This document shows positions 8,401 through 17,231 of a stretch of 50,798 nucleotides of DNA, piece by piece. Position 1 is the first letter of the stretch. The number at the start of each line of letters is the position of its first letter. A program made the translations under genes and the position numbers. Source of the stretch: Methylibium sp. (GTDB taxonomy: Bacteria > Pseudomonadota > Gammaproteobacteria > Burkholderiales > Burkholderiaceae_C); assembly GCF_013817345.1 (NCBI RefSeq), contig NZ_JACDCW010000019.1, positions 1 to 50,798 of the forward strand, in the 5' to 3' direction. Below the pieces are notes generated by a model. It was given only the letters and a program-made list of their open reading frames with translations. It was not told where the DNA came from and made no database searches.

Positions 8401-8907
8401 ATGAAAGTCTGCATCGTTTCCGACAGTCACGATGATGCCCAGGCGCTGGATGGCGTTGTTCGCAAAGCCGCCTCCGAGGGCTTCGCCGCTGTCATTCATT
8501 GTGGAGATCTGATCGGAGGGCATACGCTGCGCCCGGCGATGTATGCAGGCTTGCCGATCCATCTGATCCACGGCAATAACCTCGGCGATTCATTCACCTT
8601 GCACCGGCTGGCGAACGAAAGCGCCGGGCAGCTTCTCTACTACGGCAACGAAGCACGTATCGAACTCGGTGGGCGGAAGATCTTTGCCGTTCACTATCCC
8701 GAATACGGCTATGCGATGGCGTGCACCGGCAATTGGGATCTCGTGTGCTGCGGTCATTCGCACATTGCCGAGATCACGCAAGTCTCCAATGTGAAGGGAG
8801 GGAAGACCTGGCTCGTCAACCCGGGAACCGTGGCCGGTTTAGGGGCTCCTGCGACATGGATTGCCGGTGATCTGCTGGCGATGCATTTCGAAGTTCAGAA
8901 CCTCTAG
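8401..8907 (+). CDS. YfcE/MJ0936-type metallophosphoesterase
   Basis: This 168-aa protein has the calcineurin-like metal-binding signatures in order: SDSH (D8, H10), HCGDLIGG (D36), IHGNNLGD (N59), AVHYPEYG and CCGHSHIAEI, ending with VNPGTVAGL typical of the YfcE family. It probably hydrolyses phosphodiesters with two divalent metals in the cytoplasm. The substrate cannot be deduced. The ATG at 8401 begins directly at the first beta strand. It is divergent from aprM across a 168-base gap and upstream of the LysR gene on the same strand. Confidence 0.88.
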   Translation: MKVCIVSDSHDDAQALDGVVRKAASEGFAAVIHCGDLIGGHTLRPAMYAGLPIHLIHGNNLGDSFTLHRLANESAGQLLYYGNEARIELGGRKIFAVHYPEYGYAMACTGNWDLVCCGHSHIAEITQVSNVKGGKTWLVNPGTVAGLGAPATWIAGDLLAMHFEVQNL

Positions 8908-8980
8908 GGTGTTCATACCCAAGCCAGGCAATCGGCTCACGTTCGAAAACGCATGTGTTGAAAGTTCCGAGGTAGATTGA

Positions 8981-9889
8981 ATGTCGGATCGTCGCCTGCA
9001 GGTGTTTCACTCCGTCGCCAAGCACCTTTCGTTCACCAAGGCGGCTGAAGCCTTGTACATGACGCAGCCGGCGGTGACCTCGCAGATCCGACAACTCGAG
9101 GAGCAATTCAATACTCGCCTGTTCGATCGCGGCCAGGGACGGATTTCCTTAACCGCTGCGGGGCACGTGGCCTTCAAGTACGCCGAACGAATCCTGACCT
9201 TGTCCACCGAGCTCGACAACCGGATCCAGGACATCGTCGGCGAGCTCGGCGGACCTTTGCTGATCGGCGCCAGCACCACGATCGCCGACTACATGCTTCC
9301 CCGTGTGCTCGGGGCCTTCAAGGCAAGGTTCACTGGCGCACTTCCTCGGCTATTCGTGGCCAATTCCGACTCGGTTCAAAGTCGGGTGGCCGAACGCAGT
9401 CTCGATGTCGGCTTCATCGAAGGTTGCTCGCACATGCCCACGCTGGTCACCGATGTCTTGTGCGACGACGAGCTTCAGGTGACTTGCGCACCATCGCATC
9501 CCTTGGCGAAGCTGAAGTCGGTGTCGGCCCAGTCGTTGATTGGTTACGCCCACATCACTCGCGAGCCCGGCTCGGGTACACGCGAGGTTGTCGATCACTA
9601 CTTGCACAACTCAGGTGTATCCCCTGACTCGCTGCAGCGCCTGATGGAGCTCGGCAGCCCCGAGGCGTTGAAGGGACTGGCCGCCACAGGGCTCGGGTTC
9701 TCGATCATGTCCTGCACGACGGTGGCCAACGAGATGCGCCTGGGGCAGCTGGTGCAGATCCCGTTGGCGCCGCCCCTGATTCGTCAGCTGTCGGTCGTTT
9801 ATCCCAAGGAACGGATCCATTCGGGGTTGGTGAGCAGTTTCGTGCAGTTCGCCAAGCAAGAGCTCGGCCCCCAGGCACGCCCGTCATGA
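8981..9889 (+). CDS. LysR-family transcriptional regulator beside sat and apr
   Basis: This 302-aa protein has an N-terminal winged helix-turn-helix ([20 protein letters not shown], then [20 protein letters not shown]; about 15-60) and a periplasmic-binding-protein-like effector domain beginning [14 protein letters not shown] near residue 94. The overall look is that of the CysB/CbbR-like branch ([15 protein letters not shown]). It is convergent with sat and their ends overlap by 6 bases. It is also the only regulator between the apr and sat operons, so it is a good candidate to control sulfite-oxidation genes; this is inferred from position only. Confidence 0.9.
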   Translation: MSDRRLQVFHSVAKHLSFTKAAEALYMTQPAVTSQIRQLEEQFNTRLFDRGQGRISLTAAGHVAFKYAERILTLSTELDNRIQDIVGELGGPLLIGASTTIADYMLPRVLGAFKARFTGALPRLFVANSDSVQSRVAERSLDVGFIEGCSHMPTLVTDVLCDDELQVTCAPSHPLAKLKSVSAQSLIGYAHITREPGSGTREVVDHYLHNSGVSPDSLQRLMELGSPEALKGLAATGLGFSIMSCTTVANEMRLGQLVQIPLAPPLIRQLSVVYPKERIHSGLVSSFVQFAKQELGPQARPS

Positions 9890-11083
9890 CAGGTGCGTCT
9901 TGCCGTGGCTTGCGGCGATGCCTGCGTAGTACTCCCGCAGGATCTCCAGCACTTCACCTCGGCTGAATTCGGCTGGCACCGGGTCGTTCCTTTCAAGCGA
10001 CTTGCGCAGCTGCGTGCCTGAAACCTGCAATCGATCCGCCGCGTCATGGGGGCAAGTGCGACTCGATGCCATTCCTCCACATCGGTAGCACCAGAAGGTA
10101 ACGTCCATCTTCAGGGGCTTGATCTGCAGAGCCGAGCTCGGGATCTGCTCGAAGATCCGATGCGCGTCGAATGGCCCGTAATAGCTGCCGACGCCCGCGT
10201 GATCGCGCCCGATGATCTGGTGCGTGCAACCGTAGTTCTGTCGAAACAGCGCATGCAGCACCGCCTCCCGTGGCCCCGCATAGCGCATGTCGAGCGGGTA
10301 ACCGGCCTGCACTACGGTCCCTGGCGCAAAGTACTGATCGATCAGGACCGCGATCGCTCGCGTACGAACCTCGGCCGGAATGTCCCCCGGCTTGAGGTTG
10401 CCGAGCAGCAAGTGCACCAGCACACCGTCGCAAGTCTCGATCGCGACCTTGGCCAGATACTCGTGCGAGCGATGCATCGGGTTGCGCGTCTGGAATGCGG
10501 CGACGCGCGACCAGCCGAGTCGCTCGAATTCAGCGCGTGTTTCGGCGGGCGTCTTGAACAGCTCGCCGTACTTGGCCTTGAAGCCGCCGTCAGAGACCAC
10601 GCGTAGAGGACCGGCAAGGTTCACCTCTCCCTGCTGCATCACCATTGCGACGCCAGGATGTGCCGGGTCGGCGGTCTTGAAAACCTGAAGGCACTCGTGC
10701 TGCTTGTCGATGCGGTATTTCTCCGTGACCCGCAGAATCGCAAGCACCCCGCAATCGTCTGGATCGGTCAGGGCAACCTCGTCACCCACGGCAAGCGAAT
10801 CGGCTGTCGCAACGTCGGTCGAAAGAGTGATCGGGATCGGCCAGAACACCTCTCGCGCCGTGCGCATGCGATCGCACACTCCCTGCCAATCCGCACTGCC
10901 CATGAAACCATCGAGTGGCGTGAAGCCACCGATGCCGAGCATGATGACGTCGCCCTTTTCGCGTGAGCTGATACGGATCGCCGGCAAGCTCAGCGCCCGC
11001 AGGCGCTCCTCGGCAAGCTGATCGGCTGGCAGCATCAATGGCTCGAGGGGTCCTCCGCCATGAGGTGGGATCCGAGAAGTCAC
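9884..11083 (-). CDS. sat: Dissimilatory-type ATP sulfurylase (sulfate adenylyltransferase)
   Basis: This 399-aa homo-oligomeric Sat, in sulfur oxidisers, makes ATP and sulfate from APS and pyrophosphate. Visible motifs are the substrate loop [13 protein letters not shown], the [16 protein letters not shown] segment, and a zinc-site FWCYRCGG...CPH near residue 325-345 as in archaeal and sulfur-oxidiser Sat. The GTG at 11083 ([17 protein letters not shown]) was chosen because it has GGAGGA five bases upstream and matches the usual HGGG start of the family; upstream in-frame starts give a non-homologous N-terminus. It stands apart from aprMBA but completes that pathway. Confidence 0.95.
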   Translation of the reverse strand: MTSRIPPHGGGPLEPLMLPADQLAEERLRALSLPAIRISSREKGDVIMLGIGGFTPLDGFMGSADWQGVCDRMRTAREVFWPIPITLSTDVATADSLAVGDEVALTDPDDCGVLAILRVTEKYRIDKQHECLQVFKTADPAHPGVAMVMQQGEVNLAGPLRVVSDGGFKAKYGELFKTPAETRAEFERLGWSRVAAFQTRNPMHRSHEYLAKVAIETCDGVLVHLLLGNLKPGDIPAEVRTRAIAVLIDQYFAPGTVVQAGYPLDMRYAGPREAVLHALFRQNYGCTHQIIGRDHAGVGSYYGPFDAHRIFEQIPSSALQIKPLKMDVTFWCYRCGGMASSRTCPHDAADRLQVSGTQLRKSLERNDPVPAEFSRGEVLEILREYYAGIAASHGKTHLS

Positions 11084-11243
11084 CGAAGTCCTCCAGATGC
11101 AAGCTGAACTGGCTGCCCACATTCTCGTCAGCGCATGCTGGGCAGGCAAAGTTGATCTGCTGATGCGCCGATAAGCCGAGGTGATGGAGCGAATCGGAGA
11201 TCGCGAGGTTCTGGTACGAGGACTCGGCACAGGGCGCTAGCAT
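11084..11243 (-). other. Possible small ORF or gene remnant upstream of sat
   Basis: An ATG at 11243 opens a frame reading [20 protein letters not shown], then [17 protein letters not shown], ending near the sat start without its own stop; read further it would overlap sat out of frame for about 300 bases. The peptide looks protein-like (helix, then a CPAC motif), unlike the surrounding shadow frames. It could be a small gene with a frameshift at its 3' end, or chance. There is no clear ribosome-binding site. Confidence 0.3.
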
Positions 11244-11328
11244 CGTTGCGATTGGCGCAACTGCCGGTGCGGCCGGTCTTCGGGCAAAGTCGTTGCATGC
11301 CGGTGGCCACGCATCCTGGGACGTATCG

Positions 11329-12237
11329 ATGAACAGCTTGGCAAGAGGCCTGCGCCGGGTGCGCGACAAGGTGCCGGGCCTGCGCATCGTCGTGGCGGCT
11401 GTGCGCAACTACATCTTTCACCAGAGCGGCAACCAGGCCGGTAGCGTTGCGTTCTCGTCGGTCCTCGCCATGTTTCCGCTGCTGATCGTCCTGTCTGCTG
11501 CAGCGGCGTTCTTCGGCGAGCCGGGGGCGGCCGCCGAACTGGCGGTGCGAGTGCTCGAGTTCGCGCCGCAGGTCGTCTTCGAGGCCTTGAGAGCGCCGAT
11601 CGACGAGGTGCTGCGCCAGCGCAACCGCACGCTTCTCGTCGCCGGGGTCTTTATCACCGTCTGGACCGCGTCCTCGGGAACCCAGGCCGTCCGCACCGCG
11701 CTGAACCGCGCCTACGGCGTCGAGCAAGGCATGTCGTTCTGGGGCGCGCGGATCAAGGTCATCGTCTTCACCCTCATCGGAGCGTCGATCACGGTGCTCG
11801 TCTCCAGCTCCGTGGTGATCCTGCCGTATGTCTGGGATCTCCTCGCAGCGGCGGGTGCGGCCACACCGGCGCCCTGGTTGCGGGACAGCGTGCGCTACGG
11901 TCTGGCGTTCTTCGTCGTCGCCGGGCTGTACGCAACGCTCTACGGCTGGCTGCCCGACGTGCGGCAGCGCGTGCTCACGGTGCTGCCGGGCGCACTGGTC
12001 GGTGCCGCACTGTGGCTGATCGCCGCGGCCCTGCTGTCGTACACCTTGCGCAATGTCGGCAAGCTGGCCCTCGTGTACGGCGGCTTTGCGGGCGCCGTGG
12101 CGACGCTCGTTTTCCTGTACGCCTGCGCGGCCACATTGATCTTCGGAGCCGAGATCAACGGCGTGCTTCGCGAGCAAGCACCGACGGACAGTCCTTCGGG
12201 CGAAGCCGACGCCGAGCAGGCCGCCACAGGATCCTGA
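11329..12237 (+). CDS. YihY/BrkB-family inner-membrane protein
   Basis: This 302-aa protein has six hydrophobic segments, starting with SGNQAGSVAFSSVLAMFPLL, the classic YihY helix-1 signature. Later family marks are TASSGTQAVRTALNRAYGV and the C-terminal VYGGFAGAVATLVFLYACA. The family was once named ribonuclease BN, but that annotation is wrong and the cellular role remains unclear. The ATG at 11329 is preferred over a TTG 36 bases upstream. It is divergent from sat. Confidence 0.9.
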   Translation: MNSLARGLRRVRDKVPGLRIVVAAVRNYIFHQSGNQAGSVAFSSVLAMFPLLIVLSAAAAFFGEPGAAAELAVRVLEFAPQVVFEALRAPIDEVLRQRNRTLLVAGVFITVWTASSGTQAVRTALNRAYGVEQGMSFWGARIKVIVFTLIGASITVLVSSSVVILPYVWDLLAAAGAATPAPWLRDSVRYGLAFFVVAGLYATLYGWLPDVRQRVLTVLPGALVGAALWLIAAALLSYTLRNVGKLALVYGGFAGAVATLVFLYACAATLIFGAEINGVLREQAPTDSPSGEADAEQAATGS

Positions 12238-12317
12238 CATTCGACAAGAGGCTCACGCGCCCGCCCGGGAGCAACAAGCGCGGCGCGAACGCGGCCGCCA
12301 CGCGTTAGCCTGTGGTG

Positions 12318-13619
12318 ATGGACTCCCTGATCGCCGCTGCCGCGCGTGCCCTCGTTGCCGGCGATGCACTCGGCGCACTCAAGCGCGTCAGCCTGCGCGA
12401 GGACCCGCCGGCGCTCGCGCTGCGCGGCATCGCGATGGCCCAGCTCGGCGAGCACCCGCGCGCCCGCGAGTTGCTCCGGCGTGCCGCCCTTGGTTTCGGT
12501 GCACACGAGGAACTGGCGCGTGCCCGCTGTGTCGTCGCGGAGGCCGAGGTCGCCCTTGCCATGCGCGACCTTCGCGGCTCGCCGCACATCCTGGCCGCCG
12601 CATCGGCCACGCTGGAAGCACGCGCCGATCGCGCCAACGCGGTGCAGGCGCGCCTGATCGCGGTGCGCCGGCTGCTCCTGCTCGGTCGCCTCGACGAGGC
12701 CGCGTCCTCACTCGAACGCCTCGACCTTAGCGGCCTGGCACCGTCGCTGACGGCGGTGGCCGAGCTGGCCGCGGCCGAGCTCGCGCTGCGCTCGCTGCGC
12801 ACGGCACAAGCGAAAGCGGCGCTGGCCCGCGCCTTCGAAGCGGCCGAACGCGCGCGCGTGCCTGCGCTCCTCGCCGAGATCGCCGAGGCCGGCGCCGCGC
12901 TCGAGCGCCCCGCCGCCCGGCGCTTTTGCGCGGGTCATGAACAGCCCCTGCGCCTCGACGAGGTCGAAGCGCTTTTCGCTTCGGGCGCACTGGTCGTCGA
13001 TGCCTGCCGCATGGGCCTGCGCGCCGGCGCGACGCGGCTGCCGCTGGCGCGCCGGCCGGTGCTGTTCGCGTTGGCGCGCGCTCTCGCCGAGGCGTGGCCT
13101 GGCGACGTCGATCGAAACGACCTGATTGCTCGCGCTTTCCGCACTCGCCGGCCCGACGAGACGCACCGGGCGCGCCTGCGCGTCGAGATCGGCCGTTTGC
13201 GCGCGCTCGCCGCGCCGCTGGCGCGCATCGAGGCCAGCGCGCGCGGCTACGCAATGACGCCACTGCCCGCCGGTCGCTCCGCGACCACTCACCCGGCGGA
13301 AGGAGCGCCGCCTTCCGAGGGCAGCTCAGCGGCGCTTGCGCCAACGGACGAGCGCGCCGTCGTCGTCCTGATGCCGCCGATCGATGGCGACCAGGCGTCG
13401 CTGCTGGCGCTGCTGGCCGACGGCGCGGCCTGGTCCACCTCGGCCCTGGCGCTGGCCCTCGGAGCCAGCCAGCGCACGGTGCAGCGCGCGCTCGTCGAGC
13501 TGGAGGCCGACGGACGCGTGCGCTCCATCGGGCGCGCGCGTGCGCAGCGCTGGCTGTCGCCGCCGCTGGCCGGATTCACGACGATCTTGTTACTCCCCGC
13601 TGCGCTGCCGCTCACGTAG
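12318..13619 (+). CDS. TPR-like protein with C-terminal winged helix-turn-helix
   Basis: This ~433-aa, very Ala/Arg-rich protein has an N-terminal array of alpha-hairpins resembling tetratricopeptide repeats (LAQLGEHPRARELLRRAALG-like units, residues ~10-200). A middle segment resembles a transcriptional-regulator domain (RTRRPDETHRARLRVEIGRL), and the C-terminal winged helix has STSALALALGASQRTVQRAL and ELEADGRVRSIG. It probably regulates transcription, perhaps of the two genes that follow. Two GTG codons directly precede the ATG and could be the start instead. There is no membrane segment, and I do not recognise a named family. Confidence 0.7.
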   Translation: MDSLIAAAARALVAGDALGALKRVSLREDPPALALRGIAMAQLGEHPRARELLRRAALGFGAHEELARARCVVAEAEVALAMRDLRGSPHILAAASATLEARADRANAVQARLIAVRRLLLLGRLDEAASSLERLDLSGLAPSLTAVAELAAAELALRSLRTAQAKAALARAFEAAERARVPALLAEIAEAGAALERPAARRFCAGHEQPLRLDEVEALFASGALVVDACRMGLRAGATRLPLARRPVLFALARALAEAWPGDVDRNDLIARAFRTRRPDETHRARLRVEIGRLRALAAPLARIEASARGYAMTPLPAGRSATTHPAEGAPPSEGSSAALAPTDERAVVVLMPPIDGDQASLLALLADGAAWSTSALALALGASQRTVQRALVELEADGRVRSIGRARAQRWLSPPLAGFTTILLLPAALPLT

Positions 13620-13666
13620 ATTGGCTTCCGTGGCGCCGATTCCAGTGCGCCGAAAGGAGCCAGGCG

Positions 13667-14353
13667 ATGACCGCCAACCGAAACAGAACCGACAAGACGA
13701 ACCCGCAAGCGCCCGCCCGCGCGGCCGAGATCGTGCGTGAGTACGGCCCCTTCGAGGGTGTGGAACAGATCGCAGGCGTCACCCACGACGGACGGCACGT
13801 CTGGGCCGCCGCCGGGTCGAAGCTGCTCGCCTTCGAACCCGAGAGCGGCCGAGTCGCGCACACGCTCGAGCGGGCCGGCGACGCCGGCACCGCCTTCGAC
13901 GGCACGCACCTCTACCAGATCGCCGAAGCGCGCATCGACAAGATCGATCCCGCCACCGGCGACGTCCTCGCGTCGATCCCGGCACCCGGCAATGGGAGCG
14001 ACTCAGGCCTCGCCTGGGCCGAAGGCAGCCTGTGGGTGGGGCAGTACCGCGATCGCAAGATCCACCGGATCGATCCCGCCACCGGCGCCATCCTGCGCAC
14101 CATCGAATCGAACCGCTTCGTCACCGGCGTGACCTGGGTGGACGGGGAGTTGTGGCACGGCACCTGGGACGGCGACGAGAGCGACATCCGCCGCATCAAC
14201 CCCGACAGCGGCGCCGTGCTCGAGCGGCTGGAGATGCCGCCCGGCACGGGCGTCAGCGGGATCGAATCAGACGGCGCGGGCCTGTTCTATTGCGGCGGCG
14301 GACCGAGCGGAAAGGTCCGCGCCGTGAGACGCCCGAAACGAGACGAATCCTGA
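13667..14353 (+). CDS. Beta-propeller protein (YncE/glutamine-cyclotransferase-like)
   Basis: This 228-aa soluble protein is built of repeated blades such as RIDKIDPATGDVLASIPAPG and KIHRIDPATGAILRTIES, with the recurrent SGLAWAEGSLWVGQYRD and TGVTWVDGELWHGTW pattern. That is the repeat style of Vgb/YncE and plant-type glutaminyl cyclotransferase propellers. There is no signal peptide. AAAGGAG lies 8 bases before the ATG. The function is unknown. It sits between the winged-helix gene and the DUF899 gene, and the three may form one transcription unit. Confidence 0.7.
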   Translation: MTANRNRTDKTNPQAPARAAEIVREYGPFEGVEQIAGVTHDGRHVWAAAGSKLLAFEPESGRVAHTLERAGDAGTAFDGTHLYQIAEARIDKIDPATGDVLASIPAPGNGSDSGLAWAEGSLWVGQYRDRKIHRIDPATGAILRTIESNRFVTGVTWVDGELWHGTWDGDESDIRRINPDSGAVLERLEMPPGTGVSGIESDGAGLFYCGGGPSGKVRAVRRPKRDES

Positions 14354-14438
14354 AAGCAAACGAGCGCGCCGGCCACCCGGGCGGCCGGACCGGCGCATGA
14401 AGAACCTCGAACCGGCTCTTCGAGCCAAGGAGCACAGC

Positions 14439-15224
14439 ATGAACACCGAAATCACCGAAGCGAGCACCATGAACCATCCCGTCGTGTCCAGGGACCGGTG
14501 GCTTGCCGAGCGCAAGGCGCTGCTTGCACGCGAGAAGGAACTGACCCGCCTGCACGACCAGATCGCGCGCGAGCGCCGCGCGCTGCCGTGGGTGCATGTC
14601 GAGAAGAACTATGTGTTCGACACCCCCGAAGGCCCGCGCGCGCTGGCCGAACTGTTCGAAGACCGCCGCCAGTTGGTGGTGCAGCACTTCATGCTCGGCC
14701 CGGGGTGGGAGCAGGGCTGCCCGAGCTGCTCGTTCATGGCCGACCACACCGACGGCATGACGCTTCATCTGGCGCACCGAGACACCACGTTCCTGGCCGT
14801 TTCCCGCGCGCCGCTGGCCGAGATCGAGCGCTTTCGGCAACGCATGGGCTGGCGGTTCAAGTGGGTGTCGTCCCATGCCAGCGACTTCAACCACGACTTC
14901 GGCGTGAGCTTCACGCCCGAAGAAAAGGCCAGGAACGAGGTCACCTACAACTACGCCAAGCAGCCTTTCGAGTGGGACGAGCTGCCCGGTATCAGCGTGT
15001 TCTACAAGGACGACGCGGGCGACGTCTTGCACACCTACTCGGCCTACCGGCGGGGCGTGGAAGCGATGATGGGCACCTATGCCTTGCTCGACCTCACGCC
15101 CAAGGGGCGCGACGAAGAGCCGGGCCGGGGCATGGCATGGGTGCGTCACCACGACCGCTACGAGCCGCAAGCGCTTGCCACGGCGGCGCCGGTCGTCGGT
15201 TCTTGCTGCGAGGCGCAAGCCTGA
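14439..15224 (+). CDS. DUF899 thioredoxin-like protein
   Basis: This 261-aa cytoplasmic protein has the DUF899 (AhpC/TSA-related thioredoxin-fold) signatures VEKNYVFDTPEGPRALAELF and MLGPGWEQGCPSCSFMADH, with a CPSC redox pair at about 93-96, then SSHASDFNHDFGVSF and PGISVFYKDD. The tail carries a second CC pair (GSCCEAQA). The family is predicted to be a thiol-redox enzyme, without a proven substrate. The ATG at 14439 follows AAGGAG; an upstream in-frame ATG at 14397 lacks one. A GC-rich imperfect inverted repeat (about 14366-14397) lies in the preceding gap. Confidence 0.85.
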   Translation: MNTEITEASTMNHPVVSRDRWLAERKALLAREKELTRLHDQIARERRALPWVHVEKNYVFDTPEGPRALAELFEDRRQLVVQHFMLGPGWEQGCPSCSFMADHTDGMTLHLAHRDTTFLAVSRAPLAEIERFRQRMGWRFKWVSSHASDFNHDFGVSFTPEEKARNEVTYNYAKQPFEWDELPGISVFYKDDAGDVLHTYSAYRRGVEAMMGTYALLDLTPKGRDEEPGRGMAWVRHHDRYEPQALATAAPVVGSCCEAQA

Positions 15225-15270
15225 GTGCCGCCCGCCGCAGCGCACCCCGCCTCGCTCGAACGAATGCGCC

Positions 15271-15900
15271 ATGGCAGACCTGTGGCCATGGATGGCCATC
15301 GCCGGCCTCGGCGCTCTGCATGGGTTGCACCCGGCGACGGGCTGGATGTTCGCCGCTGCATGGGGCGTGGGTGCGCGCGATGAGTCAAGGGTGCGGCGTG
15401 CGCTGCTGCCCATCGCCGGCGGGCACGCTGCCTCGATCGGGGTCGTGGCTTGCGCCGTTGCGCTGGGCGTGTCGATGGACCGGGCTCTCGTCCAGGGCTT
15501 GGCCGGCGCGCTGCTCGTCGGTGCAGCAGCGTATCGCTTGCTGCGCAGCACGCGGCAGTGCAGGCCCATCCGCATGCCGACGGGTCATGCGGGCATTGCG
15601 CTCTGGTCCTTCTTGATGGCCACCGGCCACGGTGCCGGGCTGATGCTGGTGCCGGCGCTCGTGCCGCTGTGCCTTGCCGACAGTCCGGCGCGCGAGATCA
15701 CCGCTTCCGGCTCGCTGGCACTGGCAATGGCGGCCGTCGGCGTTCACATGGCGGCGATGCTGATCACGACAGGCGTCATCGCCACCGGCGTGTGCCGCGG
15801 CGTCGCCCTGCACCCTCACCTGCGGAGTGGCACAGCCTTGCGCACAGCGTGGACCGCGACCTTGGCCGTCACGGGCGTGCTGTTGATGGCGCTTCGCTAG
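15271..15900 (+). CDS. Integral membrane protein of unknown function
   Basis: This 209-aa protein has about six transmembrane helices, opening with LWPWMAIAGLGALHGLHPATGWMFA split across two segments. GLHP near the N-terminus and the later HGAGLMLVPALVPL resemble the helix-embedded histidines of NicO/RcnA- or UreH-like transporters, but the similarity is too weak to name. It begins 46 bases after the DUF899 gene and ends convergently with a VOC-family gene two bases away. Confidence 0.6.
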   Translation: MADLWPWMAIAGLGALHGLHPATGWMFAAAWGVGARDESRVRRALLPIAGGHAASIGVVACAVALGVSMDRALVQGLAGALLVGAAAYRLLRSTRQCRPIRMPTGHAGIALWSFLMATGHGAGLMLVPALVPLCLADSPAREITASGSLALAMAAVGVHMAAMLITTGVIATGVCRGVALHPHLRSGTALRTAWTATLAVTGVLLMALR

Positions 15901-15902
15901 CG

Positions 15903-16382
15903 TCAGCCGCGCCGAGCCGCTTCGATCGCAGCGATGTCGATCTTGCTCATCCCCATCATGGCTTCGAACGCGCGCTTGGCCGCCGCTCGATCAGGATCGG
16001 CGATCGCGGACGTGAGGGCGCGTGGCGTGATCTGCCACGACAGCCCCCACTTGTCCTTGCACCAGCCGCATGCGCTTTCCTGGCCGCCGTTTCCGACGAT
16101 TGCGTTCCACAAACGATCGGTTTCGGCCTGGTCGTCGGTCGCAACCTGGAACGAGAAAGCCTCGTTGTGCTTGAACGCCGGGCCGCCGTTCAGCCCGAGA
16201 CAAGGGATGCCCATCACCGTGAACTCGACCGTCAGGACATCGCCCTGCTTGCCGGCGGGATAGTCGCCGGGCGCGTGATGGACAGCTCCCACTGCGCTGT
16301 CGGGAAACGTCTTGGCGTAGAACTTCGCGGCGTCCAACGCGGCGCCGTCGAACCAGAGACAAATCGTGTTTTTGCTGGCCAT
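15903..16382 (-). CDS. VOC-family (PhnB-like) protein
   Basis: This 159-aa protein has the paired beta-alpha-beta-beta-beta pattern of vicinal-oxygen-chelate proteins: TICLWFDGAALDAAKFYAKT, then VEFTVMGIPCLGLNGGP, FSFQVATDDQAETDRLWNAI and CGWCKDKWGLSWQI. It belongs to the PhnB-like group often misnamed 3-demethylubiquinone methyltransferase. The reaction is unknown. The length is typical and the ATG at 16382 begins directly at the first strand. Confidence 0.85.
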   Translation of the reverse strand: MASKNTICLWFDGAALDAAKFYAKTFPDSAVGAVHHAPGDYPAGKQGDVLTVEFTVMGIPCLGLNGGPAFKHNEAFSFQVATDDQAETDRLWNAIVGNGGQESACGWCKDKWGLSWQITPRALTSAIADPDRAAAKRAFEAMMGMSKIDIAAIEAARRG

Positions 16383-17231
16383 CTTGGTTCTCCAAATCAA
16401 GCTCATGGCCGACGGGCACCTCCACGGTAACGACGGAGACCGACCCGGTGCTGCAGTTCGACGTCGCGCCGCCAAGGTCCGCTACGCAGCGGTTGCTGTC
16501 GGTGATGACCGTGCACCGAACGCACGGTCTCGGCCACAAAGCAGCCATCGCGAGGTCGACGAGTCTGTCGATCCGAATGAACGGTGTCGAAGACACTTCC
16601 GACATTGCCTGTGCCTGACGCCGGGCACTGCCGCCGACATTCTGCCGCCAAGGTTGAACGGCCGCTGCCAGTCTGCAGTTGAGCTTCGCCGCGACGGCAC
16701 GACTGGCAGCTCATGGCCGACAGTGCGAGTACCCTGCCGTGCGAGGAAGCTACCCGTTGACGTTGTGTCCCACCGGCCACGACAACGTGGAGACGTAGCG
16801 CAGTCGCCGTGGGGTTCCACCCTGAACCAAGATGCGGTCTGGCCAAACCGGCCGGCTCTGAACTTGATTAGTACGAGCTGTCTGGCTTTGGCCGCTGTCG
16901 GGACCATTTTGCGACTTGAGGGACGCTTCGCACTGCAGGAACGCTGTGCGTGTAGCTGAACTTTGGCAACGCCACGCTGCTGACCGATTGATCTGCCGGG
17001 TCGAGAAGTGGGACTAGCCGCGTCTCGCAGACCGGCTTTGCGACAAGGAAGCGCCCACGCTCGTCGAGTCGTTCGACGACGTGCTGGCAAGAGAGCGAAC
17101 GCCGCACGGTCCGTGACGACCGGGGAACGTTCACTATCGCAAATGCCGCGCAGGGCCCCACACGGCTCCTGGAGGGGCCCATAATTCAAGATTGGTATCC
17201 TGGCACGTGGCTTTTGCGAGATGGGGAAAAG
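16383..17231. other. 849-base stretch with no recognisable gene
   Basis: Only short arginine- and serine-rich frames without ribosome-binding sites or familiar motifs are seen on either strand. The last ~60 bases must hold the stressosome promoter. TGGCACG at 17201 is followed by TTTTGCG but with the wrong spacing for sigma-54. The rest may be decayed DNA at a junction. Confidence 0.5.

Noticed and set aside
14366-14397. GC-rich imperfect palindrome between the propeller and DUF899 genes
   Set aside because: No T-tract follows and the DUF899 gene starts 42 bases later, so it cannot be called a terminator.
17201-17220. Sigma-54-like TGGCACG ... TTTTGCG upstream of rsbR
   Set aside because: The distance between the GG and GC elements is two bases longer than the strict sigma-54 spacing.
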